From assembly GCF_022808935.1 (NCBI RefSeq), contig NZ_JAKZFR010000006.1, forward strand, positions 1 to 64,000: 64,000 nt of DNA. The letters are read 5' to 3'. Below are positions 33,252-40,942 of this stretch, one piece after another (positions within the stretch are counted from its first letter, which is position 1; each line of letters begins with the position of its first letter). The position numbers and the translations under genes were made by a program. The notes under the pieces are model-generated. The model was not told where the DNA came from, made no database searches, and saw nothing but the letters and a program-made list of their open reading frames with translations. This DNA comes from Geothrix sp. SG200. Lineage in GTDB: Bacteria > Acidobacteriota > Holophagae > Holophagales > Holophagaceae.

Positions 33252-34241
33252 ATGCCGATCATCACAGCCCGCGAGCTGGCGGAACGTCTGGGCGGCAACC
33301 TTGAGCATTGTCCCCCGGATCGGCCCATTTCCGAAGTGAAGCCCCTGGAAGAGGCGGGAGCGGGTTCGGTATCCTTCCTGGCCAATCCCAAATATGCCGC
33401 GAAGGCCCGGGAAAGTGCCGCGGGCCTGATCTTTGTGGACGCGACGGCAGATATGGGCGAGCACCCCGTCCTCCGGGTGAAGCATCCCTACTGGGCCTTC
33501 GCCCAGGCCATCGGCTGGCTGCACCCCGAGCCGGCTCCCGAGTGGAGCGACCGCCCCGTCCATCCCACGGCGGTGATCGGGGAGGGCTGCCGCATCGCCC
33601 CTGGCGCCACCGTGGGCGCCCGGACGGTGCTCGGGGCAGGCTGCGTGCTGCATCCGGGCGTGCATGTTGGCGACGACTGCGTACTGGACAGGGGCTGCGA
33701 GCTGTTCTCCGGCGCCGTGCTCTACCGCCGCACCCGCCTGGGCAACCGGGTGGCCATCCACGCCAACTCCGTGGTGGGCAGCGACGGCTACGGCTATGTG
33801 CTGGTGGAGGGCCGCCACGCCAAGATCCCCCAGGTGGGCTGGGTGGAGGTGGGCGACGACGTGGAGATCGGCGCCTGCGTGTGCATCGACCGCGGCGTGC
33901 TGGGCCCCACGCGCATCGGCCAGGGCACCAAGATCGACAACCAGGTGCAGGTGGGCCACAACGTGCAAGTGGGGAACCACTGCCTGCTGGTGAGCCAGAC
34001 GGGCATCAGCGGCTCCACGAAGCTGGGCGACTACGTGACCCTGGCCGGCAAGGTGGGCGTGGTGGGCCACATCGAGATCGGCAGCCGCAGCGTGGTGGGG
34101 GGCAACAGCGTGGTGGCCAAGAGCCTGCCCGAGGGCAGCTTCGTCACGGGATTCCCCGCCCGGCCCCACAAGGAGTGGACCGAGGCCCAGGCCGCCCTGA
34201 ACCGCCTGCCGCGGCTCATGAAGCAGCTGCGGAAGGGCTGA
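33252..34241 (+). CDS. lpxD: UDP-3-O-acylglucosamine N-acyltransferase
   Basis: 329 residues. An N-terminal uridine-binding domain (EVKPLEEAGAGSVSFLANPK) precedes a left-handed beta-helix of hexapeptide repeats, with the catalytic histidine in QVQVGHNVQVGN and a C-terminal helix. It adds the amide-linked acyl chain in lipid A synthesis, so this organism makes lipopolysaccharide. The ATG follows GAGGAGGG. Single gene; the other lipid A genes are elsewhere. Confidence 0.96.
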   Translation: MPIITARELAERLGGNLEHCPPDRPISEVKPLEEAGAGSVSFLANPKYAAKARESAAGLIFVDATADMGEHPVLRVKHPYWAFAQAIGWLHPEPAPEWSDRPVHPTAVIGEGCRIAPGATVGARTVLGAGCVLHPGVHVGDDCVLDRGCELFSGAVLYRRTRLGNRVAIHANSVVGSDGYGYVLVEGRHAKIPQVGWVEVGDDVEIGACVCIDRGVLGPTRIGQGTKIDNQVQVGHNVQVGNHCLLVSQTGISGSTKLGDYVTLAGKVGVVGHIEIGSRSVVGGNSVVAKSLPEGSFVTGFPARPHKEWTEAQAALNRLPRLMKQLRKG

Positions 34242-34374
34242 TCAACACAACGCCTGTTCATCGGCGAACCTCGGCCCGACAAGCAGGGACACGGAAGGCG
34301 CGGAAACGCCCGGTGCATGTTCTCTGCCTCCGCTTATGGACGCTTTTCCAGTCGAGTGCGGGCGTAGCGAGGGA

Positions 34375-34743
34375 TCAGTCCTCGAGGATGACCACGGCCA
34401 CGGCCAGGTCCCCGTCGTGGCTCACGCTGCCGTGGAGCTTGCGGATGCCGCGGGCGGCCAGCAGGTCGGCCAGGGCCCCCACGGCCCACATCCGCCCGTT
34501 CACGTAGCGCAGCTCCTTCCAGGACCAGCCGTCCAGGCCCGTGCCCAGGGCCTTGCCGAAGGCCTCCCGCAGGGCCCAGCGTCCCGCCAGCCGCTCGGGC
34601 AGCCGCTCCCGGTTGCCCCCCAGCAGGTAGTCTGCCTCCTCCGGGTGGAGGATCCGCCGCGCGCCCTTCTCGGCCCCGAAGCGCACGATGAGGTGCCGCC
34701 AGCGGCTGGGCGGGCAGAGGTCGGTTCCGAGGCCGAGGATCAT
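34375..34743 (-). CDS. acpS: Holo-[acyl-carrier-protein] synthase
   Basis: 122 residues. MILGLGTDLC (Mg-binding aspartate) and GRWALREAFGKALGTG (Glu and Lys of the phosphopantetheinyl transferase motif) identify AcpS. It transfers 4'-phosphopantetheine from CoA to acyl carrier protein. The C-terminal HGSVSHDGDLAVAVV is family-typical. Heptamer repeats flank its upstream side. Confidence 0.94.
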   Translation of the reverse strand: MILGLGTDLCPPSRWRHLIVRFGAEKGARRILHPEEADYLLGGNRERLPERLAGRWALREAFGKALGTGLDGWSWKELRYVNGRMWAVGALADLLAARGIRKLHGSVSHDGDLAVAVVILED

Positions 34744-34755
34744 GCGAGCTCCTGG

Positions 34756-34783
34756 CTGTCAGCGGTCAGCTGTCGGCAGTCAG
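34756..34783. repeat. Degenerate heptanucleotide repeat (CNGTCRG)
   Basis: CTGTCAG, CGGTCAG, CTGTCGG and CAGTCAG in register, between acpS and the GNAT gene. Confidence 0.7.
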
Positions 34784-34815
34784 TCAGGAAGGGCCAGCCA
34801 TGGCGCGCGAGCTGA

Positions 34816-34843
34816 CTGAGGCCTGAAGACTGAGGACTGAGGA
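34816..34843. repeat. Heptanucleotide repeat (CTGARGR)
   Basis: CTGAGGC, CTGAAGA, CTGAGGA and CTGAGGA in register, ending four bases before the stop codon of the GNAT gene (minus strand). Same unit type as the array at 33193. Confidence 0.8.
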
Positions 34844-34846
34844 CTG

Positions 34847-35332
34847 TCACGCCAGCTCCCGCGCGTACCAGCGGTCGCAGCCGCCGTGGCCCGTGCGGCC
34901 CATGGGCGCGCAGAGGGGCTGGAAGCCCACCTTCCCGTAGAGCTTCATGGCCTGGTCCATGCCTGTGAGGGTCTCCAGGTAGCAGGTGCGGTAGCCCAGG
35001 TCCTTCGCCACCTGGAGGCAGTGCCGCAGCAGCGCCTCGCCCATGCCCTTTCCCCGGGCTTCGGGCAGGAAGTACATCTTGCGCAGCTCGCACACGCCGG
35101 ACTCGCCGCCCTCCAGGGCCGCCACGCCCGCGCCGCCCACCACCTTCCCGGCCTCGTCCACCACCACGAAGTAGGCCGCGCCAGGTACGCCGTAGGCCCG
35201 GCTCATGAAGTCCACCTCGGGATCATGGAGGGCGAAGCCCGGCCCGTCGGCGCCGAACTCGGGCATCACCGCGCGGATGAGGGCCGCCATGGCGGCGTCG
35301 TCCCGGGGCTCGATGGGTCGGAAGGTCAGCAT
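34847..35332 (-). CDS. GNAT family N-acetyltransferase
   Basis: 161 residues with the GNAT acetyl-CoA motif A (ELRKMYFLPEARGKGMGEAL, ending LLRHC) and a C-terminal YGKVGFQPLC. Start at the ATG giving MLTFRPIEPRDDAAM; the 16-residue extension upstream is unlikely. Substrate unknown; the family acetylates amines of proteins, antibiotics or small molecules. Confidence 0.87.
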   Translation of the reverse strand: MLTFRPIEPRDDAAMAALIRAVMPEFGADGPGFALHDPEVDFMSRAYGVPGAAYFVVVDEAGKVVGGAGVAALEGGESGVCELRKMYFLPEARGKGMGEALLRHCLQVAKDLGYRTCYLETLTGMDQAMKLYGKVGFQPLCAPMGRTGHGGCDRWYARELA

Positions 35333-35400
35333 GGGTCCAAGGTTACCAAACCGGTCCCGTACCGATCGGATCCAGTCCACCCTGGAGGGTGGAGGTGCGC

Positions 35401-36069
35401 ATGTCCCTGACTTCCTTCCGCGACCGGCTCCGCGCCGGCGAGCGCCTGCTGGGCACCCTGGTGCAGATTCCGAGGCCGGAGGTGGCCACGGCCCTGGCGC
35501 GCCAGGGTTTCGACTGGCTCTTCCTGGACGGGGAGCACGGCGGCTTCGGCCTGCCGGAAGCCTCCCGCACCCTGGCGGCCCTGAAGGGCGCGGTGCCCTG
35601 CCTCTTGCGGGTGCCGCGCCTGGATCCGGATCTCCTGGCCGAAGCCGCAGGCTGCGGCGTGGCGGGCCTCATCGTGCCTCACGTGGATGCCGCGGCCCAG
35701 GCTGAGGCCGTGGTGCAGGCCGTGAAGGGCCGGTGCCTGGTGGTGGTGCAGGCCGAATCCAAGGAGGCCCTGACCGACATCGCGGCCATCGCCCGCGTGG
35801 CCGGCGTGGACGCGGTCTTCGTGGGCCCCTACGACCTGAGCGCCAGCCTGTGCCTGTCCGAGCAGTTCGACCACCCAGAAGTGCGCTCCGCCATCGGGGC
35901 CATCGCCCGGACCTGCCGCGAGGCCCACATGCCCCTGGGCATCTTCCGCATGACCGCCGCCGAGATTCGCCCCCACGAAGCCGACGGCTTCACCCTCCTG
36001 GCCACCGGCACCGACGGCGCCCTGCTGGAGGCCGGGGCCCGGGCGATGTTGGAGGGGCTGGACCGCTGA
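35401..36069 (+). CDS. HpcH/HpaI family aldolase
   Basis: 222 residues of the TIM-barrel class II pyruvate aldolase family. Metal and substrate residues are visible in FDWLFLDGEHGG, GLIVPHVDAA, VQAESKEAL and AVFVGPYDLSAS. Such enzymes cleave 2-keto-4-hydroxy acids to pyruvate and an aldehyde. ATG 35401 has GGAGG upstream; another in-frame GTG at 35389 is less likely. The family is a little shorter here than HpaI (about 260 residues). Confidence 0.88.
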   Translation: MSLTSFRDRLRAGERLLGTLVQIPRPEVATALARQGFDWLFLDGEHGGFGLPEASRTLAALKGAVPCLLRVPRLDPDLLAEAAGCGVAGLIVPHVDAAAQAEAVVQAVKGRCLVVVQAESKEALTDIAAIARVAGVDAVFVGPYDLSASLCLSEQFDHPEVRSAIGAIARTCREAHMPLGIFRMTAAEIRPHEADGFTLLATGTDGALLEAGARAMLEGLDR

Positions 36070-36074
36070 AGGAA

Positions 36075-36102
36075 GTCTGGACTCCGGACTCCAGACTGAA
36101 TC
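36075..36102. repeat. Degenerate heptanucleotide repeat (CTCCRGA)
   Basis: GTCTGGA, CTCCGGA, CTCCAGA, CTGAATC in register, filling the gap between the convergent aldolase and hrpB stops. Confidence 0.6.
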
Positions 36103-36104
36103 CC

Positions 36105-38570
36105 TCACTCCGGCCAGTGGTGCTTGGGGTAGCGCCGCGAGAGGGCGGGGCGCAGCTCCTGGTAGGCGCGCTGCCAGAAGCCGGCGAGGTCCGTGGTGAC
36201 CTGCACGGCCCGCATATTGGGGGCCAGCAGGTGCAGCACCAGGGGCACCGCGCCGCCGGCCACGGCGGGCGTCTTCTTGAGGCCCCAGAAGTCCTGGAGG
36301 CGCGAGGCGATCCAGGGCGGGTCGTCCTCGTAGTGGACCTTGGTGGGCCGCCCCTTGGGCAGCTGTATGGCGTCCGGGGCCCAGGTGTCCAGCAGGCGCA
36401 GGGTTTCTGGGGGGAAGGCCTGGCGCAGGGCCGCGGGCCAGTCCACGTCCTGCACCTCGCGCAGCGTCGTCCGCCCGACGCAGGCTCCCGCCAGCAGCGG
36501 GCCCAGCAGGTCCTCGGGCAGATCCAGGTCCGGCCGGTGCTTCCGCAGGAAGGAGAGGCGCGCCAGATAGCGCGCAGGCACCTCGTCCAGAGGCCGTTCC
36601 CTCAGGGCCTGCGCCAGCAGGCCCGCTACCTGCGGGTCTGCTGGCGCAGGCCCCCGGCTCGCATCGATCACCAGTCCGTCGAAGCGGATCTCGGAACGAC
36701 GCTCCACCCGTCCGGCGAAGGTGTTGAACTGAAGCTCGTCCACGGCCTCCAGGCGCTCGGGGAATGCGTCCAGCAGCCAGTCGGCCTCGCAGCGGGAGGC
36801 CAGGCGGATGAGGGTCTGGGTGCCCGTGCCCTGCTTCGCGGCCTCCGCCTCCAGCGCCAGGACGAGGCCGGGCCGGCGCACGCGGCTGGCGGGGTCGAGC
36901 TTCGCACCGCCGCCGCCCGCGAAGGCGCAGGTGCCGTTGGCCGAGAGCTGCCCCACGCGGTCGGGGTAGGCGGCGAGGAGGGCCCGGAGCAGGCGCGCCT
37001 CGGCATCCGCAGGTTCCGGCACGGCAGGCAGCAGGCGCGAGAGGGACTGCACGGCCCGCTTGGCGCGGTGCACGGCGGAGGCGTCCAGCCCAGCGGCCCG
37101 GCAGGCGCCCGCGCCGAAGCCCGCGGCCTCGGCCTCCTCGAACTGGTCCAGGCGCAGCAGCAGGTCCGAGTCGGCGCCGTGGCCCGTCTTCACGGGACCG
37201 CGATCCAGGCCCTGGCGGGCCGACAGGCTGCCGGTCTCCAGTAGGGCCGCGGCGCGGAGGGCCAGCTGCGGGATGCCCAGGTCCTCGCCGGCCACGGCCA
37301 GGCGGGCCAGGCGCGGGTGCAGGGGCAGGTCCGCCATGCGCCGGCCCACGGGCGTGAGGGCGCCGTCCGCCAGGGCGCCCAGGCGCGCGAGCAGGCCCTC
37401 GGCGGCGGTCACGGCGGCCTCGGGAGGCGCCTCGAACCAGTGGAGCTCAGAAAGCCGTGTGATGCCCATGCCATGCAGGGCCAGCAGCGGCTCGGCGAGG
37501 TCCGCCCGCTGCAGCTCCGGCGTGTCGAAGGCGGGGCGGGCCCCGAAGTCGGCCTCCGTGAAGAGGCGCAGGCAGCGGCCCGGGCCCGTGCGGCCCGCGC
37601 GGCCCGTGCGCTGGGTGCAGCGCGCCTGGCTGATGCGCACGGTGCGCAGGCCTGAGAGGCCGGACCAGGGCGAGTGGGACGCCTCGCGGCCCAGGCCCGT
37701 GTCCACCACGGCGCCGATGCCGTCCAGGGTGACGGAGCTCTCCGCCACGTTGGTGCTGAGGATGACCTTGGGGGTTCCGGTGGCCTCCAGGGCGAAAGCC
37801 TGGGCCTCGGGCGACAGCTCGCCGTGGAGGGGCCGGAGGCTCGGGCCCCGCCGCGCGGCCAGGGCCTCGCAGCCCCTCAGGCAGGCGCGGATCTCCGCGG
37901 CGCCGGGCAGGAAGACCAGCGTGTGCCCCTTCCACCCGTCGCCGTAGAGGCGGTCCAGGGCGTCGGCCACCTGCAGCTCCACGGGCCGGTCGTCCGGGCG
38001 GGGCAGGAAGGCCGTGTCCACGGGAAAGGCCCGGCCCGCGCTCTGCAGCACGGGCGCGTCGAGGTAGGCCGCCACGGGGCCGGGATCCAGGGTGGCGGAC
38101 ATGACCAGGAGCTTCAGGTCCGGTCGCGCGGCGCGCTGGAGCCGGCGCAGGAGCGTGAGGGCCAGGTCCGTGTGCAGGTGGCGCTCGTGGAACTCGTCCA
38201 GCACCACGGCGGCGATGCCCTTCAGCTGCGGATCTCCGTGCAGGCGCCGCAGCAGCAGGCCCTCGGTGACGAAGCGCAGGCGCGTGGCCTTCGAGACCTT
38301 CTGCTCGAAGCGCACGGCGTAGCCCGCCCGCTCGCCCAGGGCCTCGCCCAGCTCGTCGGCCACGCGGGTGGCGGCGAGCCGCGCCGCCAGGCGCCGGGGC
38401 TCCAGGATCCAGCACTCGCCGCCCCCGAGAAGCCCCGCCTCCAGCAGGGCCGGCGGCACCCGCGTGGTCTTGCCCGCGCCGGGATCGGCCTGGAGCACCA
38501 GGTTCGGGGCGTCCCGCAGGCTGGCCACGATCCGGGGCAGCAGGGGGTCGATGGGAAGGGGCGTTCGCAT
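36105..38570 (-). CDS. hrpB: ATP-dependent helicase HrpB
   Basis: 821 residues, DEAH/RHA-type. Walker A is ADPGAGKTTRVP, the DEAH-box variant is LDEFHERH, followed by MSATLDPG, and motif VI is QRTGRAGRTGPGRC. The C-terminal HrpB-specific region ends SRRYPKHHWPE, the exact style of the family end. RNA-dependent helicase of unclear biological role. ATG 38570 shares a base with the upstream gene's TGA (TGATG), so translation is coupled to the membrane protein before it. Confidence 0.95.
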   Translation of the reverse strand: MRTPLPIDPLLPRIVASLRDAPNLVLQADPGAGKTTRVPPALLEAGLLGGGECWILEPRRLAARLAATRVADELGEALGERAGYAVRFEQKVSKATRLRFVTEGLLLRRLHGDPQLKGIAAVVLDEFHERHLHTDLALTLLRRLQRAARPDLKLLVMSATLDPGPVAAYLDAPVLQSAGRAFPVDTAFLPRPDDRPVELQVADALDRLYGDGWKGHTLVFLPGAAEIRACLRGCEALAARRGPSLRPLHGELSPEAQAFALEATGTPKVILSTNVAESSVTLDGIGAVVDTGLGREASHSPWSGLSGLRTVRISQARCTQRTGRAGRTGPGRCLRLFTEADFGARPAFDTPELQRADLAEPLLALHGMGITRLSELHWFEAPPEAAVTAAEGLLARLGALADGALTPVGRRMADLPLHPRLARLAVAGEDLGIPQLALRAAALLETGSLSARQGLDRGPVKTGHGADSDLLLRLDQFEEAEAAGFGAGACRAAGLDASAVHRAKRAVQSLSRLLPAVPEPADAEARLLRALLAAYPDRVGQLSANGTCAFAGGGGAKLDPASRVRRPGLVLALEAEAAKQGTGTQTLIRLASRCEADWLLDAFPERLEAVDELQFNTFAGRVERRSEIRFDGLVIDASRGPAPADPQVAGLLAQALRERPLDEVPARYLARLSFLRKHRPDLDLPEDLLGPLLAGACVGRTTLREVQDVDWPAALRQAFPPETLRLLDTWAPDAIQLPKGRPTKVHYEDDPPWIASRLQDFWGLKKTPAVAGGAVPLVLHLLAPNMRAVQVTTDLAGFWQRAYQELRPALSRRYPKHHWPE

Positions 38571-39556
38571 CAGCACCCCAGCGCCGCGCGGAAGGCGGCC
38601 GGGTCGTCCACGGAGACCAGCAGCCGCTGGGTGGGCCGGCCGGCGCCCAGCATCCCGTCCACCCGGACGGGGGCCGCCAGGGCCAGCTCCAGCAGGGGCG
38701 CCCCCTTGGCGACGAGCCTCGACACGCCCTTGAGGTGGGCGTGGCGGGCCCAGTCGTCGTCGAAGTCCGGCAGGGGCGCGGCGGACCGCACCGAGGCCGC
38801 CGGGAAGGCCACGGACTTCACCAGGCCCTGGTGGAGGCGCACCTCACCGTCCTGGACCTGGTGGGGACGGGCCTTGATCGAGGCGTAGAGGCCCACCAGC
38901 CAGAGCACGGCGTAGACCGTGGAGCCGTGCAGCGTCCAGCGGGCCCAGGCCGGCATTCCCGAGAAGAGGGCCTTCATCAGCAGGACGTCGCCGGGGATGA
39001 GGAGGGGCAGGGCCGGGAGGAAGCTGCGGAGGGCGGATTCCCGATGGTGGCTGAAGCCTTCTGGGGCAGGATCGCGGAAGCCGCCGAGGAGGAAGCGCAG
39101 GGCGCCGCCGAGCATCACCAGCTCAAGGGCCATGAGCCGGGCGGCGCGCGGAGGCACGAGGGCCTCGAAGGCGGCGGCGATCCGGTCCTCGGGCCACGCG
39201 CCGGGCCCGAACCGGGCCGTGCGCCAGGCCCGGAGGGCCAGGACCAGCAGCAGGGCCTCCAGCGCCAGGGCGATGCCCAGCCGGACCTTCGCGGCCGGGG
39301 CCGAAAGGCCGGGCAGGGCGAGTCCGAGGCCCTCGGCCAGCAGCAGGCCCGGCAGCAGAAGGCGCGTGCCCGGGAGGCGTCCCCGGCGCCAGTCCAGGGC
39401 CATCGCCGAGAGGCGGAACGCCAGCAGTACGAGCAGGGCACCCCCGATCCAGGGCAGGGCCGGGGCGTGGGGGGCGCGGAGGCGCAGGCCGGCCCCGGCG
39501 AGGCCGAGGCCGGCAAAGAGGCCCCACAGGAGGGCGGCGGGTCGGGGACGTCGCAT
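38570..39556 (-). CDS. Conserved membrane protein of unknown function
   Basis: 328 residues. The N-terminal half has about five hydrophobic segments rich in Leu/Ala/Gly; then FSHHRESALRSFLPALPLL, a pattern (F-x-H/Y-H-x-x-S) seen in a family of uncharacterised membrane proteins, and a soluble C-terminal domain that starts near QDGEVRLHQGL. No catalytic motif seen. Stop/start overlap with hrpB makes a two-gene operon. Confidence 0.6.
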   Translation of the reverse strand: MRRPRPAALLWGLFAGLGLAGAGLRLRAPHAPALPWIGGALLVLLAFRLSAMALDWRRGRLPGTRLLLPGLLLAEGLGLALPGLSAPAAKVRLGIALALEALLLVLALRAWRTARFGPGAWPEDRIAAAFEALVPPRAARLMALELVMLGGALRFLLGGFRDPAPEGFSHHRESALRSFLPALPLLIPGDVLLMKALFSGMPAWARWTLHGSTVYAVLWLVGLYASIKARPHQVQDGEVRLHQGLVKSVAFPAASVRSAAPLPDFDDDWARHAHLKGVSRLVAKGAPLLELALAAPVRVDGMLGAGRPTQRLLVSVDDPAAFRAALGC

Positions 39557-39660
39557 CTTTCCAGCCTACCAACCTGCGGGACCGCCTCTGGCGATCCCGA
39601 TGCGGCGCCGCGCGGCAGCGCCGGCCTCCCTCGCGTAGAATGGAGCCTCAAGGAGACCTC

Positions 39661-40629
39661 ATGGCGGGCATGGAGACGGCGGGCGTGGGCGGCAAGGCGG
39701 GCGTGACGATGGACAGCCTGCGGGACGCTTACGGGGACACCCTGGTGGAGCTGGGCAACGAGGGCGCCAACATCGTCGTCTTCGACGCGGATCTGGCGGG
39801 CTCCACCCGCACCAGCAAGTTCGCCAAGGCCTTCCCGGAGCGCTTCTTCAACATGGGCGCCGCCGAGCAGGGCATGGTGGCCGCCGCCGCCGGGGCCAGC
39901 ACCACGGGCGTGGTGCCCTTCGTGAGCACCTTCGCCATGTTCGCCACGGGCCGCGCCTACGAGTTCGTGCGCCAGGCCTGTGGCGTGGGCCACCAGAACG
40001 TGAAGATCGTGGCCACCCATGCGGGCCTCACCGTGGGCGAGGACGGCGGCACCCACCAGTGCCTGGAGGATCTGGCCCTCATGCGCATGATCCCCGGCAT
40101 GACGGTGATCTCGCCCGCGGACGCTTTCGAGACCAAGCAGGCCATCCGCGCCGCCTATGCCCACCAGGGCCCCGTCTACGTCCGCCTCACCCGCGACAAG
40201 TTCCCCCGTATCCATGCCGAGGACTACCGCTTCCAGATCGGCAAGGCTGTGATGATGCGCCCTGGTACGGACGTGTTGCTGGTGGGCTGCGGCCTGGGGA
40301 CGTCCATCTGTCTCGAGGCTGCGGAGCGGCTGGTTTCCGAAGGCATCGAGGCCACGGTGCTGCACTGCCCCACCATCAAGCCCTTCGACCGGGAGACGCT
40401 GCTGAAGCTGGCCAAGGCCCACCGGGCCGTCGTCACCTGCGAGGAGCACCAGGCCCACGGCGGCCTGGGCGGTGTGGTGGCGGAGATCCTCTCCGAGGCT
40501 CACCCCATGCCCCTGCGCCGCGTGGGCGTGCAGGACCAGTTCGGCCAGAGCGGCAAGCCCGAGAAGCTGCTGGAGGCCTACGGCGTCACGCCCGCGGCCG
40601 TGATGGCCGCCGCCAAGGCCGCCCTCTGA
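39661..40629 (+). CDS. Transketolase C-terminal subunit-like protein
   Basis: 322 residues corresponding to the pyrimidine-binding and C-terminal domains of transketolase (FNMGAAEQGMVAAAAG with the catalytic glutamate, GLTVGEDGGTHQ, YVRLTRDKFP). Split transketolases have an N-terminal partner holding the thiamine-diphosphate phosphate site, normally directly upstream; here the upstream gene is unrelated and on the other strand. ATG 39661 follows AAGGAG at six bases. The stop overlaps the PH-domain gene (TGATG), which leads into a kinase gene: an apparent three-gene operon. Confidence 0.9.
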   Translation: MAGMETAGVGGKAGVTMDSLRDAYGDTLVELGNEGANIVVFDADLAGSTRTSKFAKAFPERFFNMGAAEQGMVAAAAGASTTGVVPFVSTFAMFATGRAYEFVRQACGVGHQNVKIVATHAGLTVGEDGGTHQCLEDLALMRMIPGMTVISPADAFETKQAIRAAYAHQGPVYVRLTRDKFPRIHAEDYRFQIGKAVMMRPGTDVLLVGCGLGTSICLEAAERLVSEGIEATVLHCPTIKPFDRETLLKLAKAHRAVVTCEEHQAHGGLGGVVAEILSEAHPMPLRRVGVQDQFGQSGKPEKLLEAYGVTPAAVMAAAKAAL

Positions 40630-40931
40630 TGGCCACCGAGACCTTCCAGGCCAGCCGCTGGACGAAGGGCAACCACCTCTTCGCCACGGTCATCGAGGTG
40701 ACCGAGGCGGCCGTGATCCGACGGAAGCGGTCGTGGTTCACGGTGAACGAGATCAGCATCCACCTCTCCAAGGTGGCCAGCGTGCGCATCGAGACCGGCC
40801 TGCTCTGGTCGGACATCGTCATCGAGAGCACCGGCGGCAGCGACCCCCTTACCAGCCACGGCCACACCAAGGCCGACGCCCGCCGCATCAAGGAGCTCAT
40901 CGAGGCCGCGCAGAGCCGGGGCATGCGCTAA
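40629..40931 (+). CDS. Small PH-domain-like protein
   Basis: 100 residues, soluble. The pattern TVIEVTEAAVIRRKRSWFTV followed by NEISIHLSKVASVRIETGLLW resembles bacterial PH domains (bPH), ending in a helix (KADARRIKELIEAA). Such modules bind membranes or proteins. Translationally coupled to the transketolase half upstream and 11 bases before the Ser/Thr kinase. Function unknown. Confidence 0.65.
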   Translation: MATETFQASRWTKGNHLFATVIEVTEAAVIRRKRSWFTVNEISIHLSKVASVRIETGLLWSDIVIESTGGSDPLTSHGHTKADARRIKELIEAAQSRGMR

Positions 40932-40942
40932 GAGGGGAGGCC

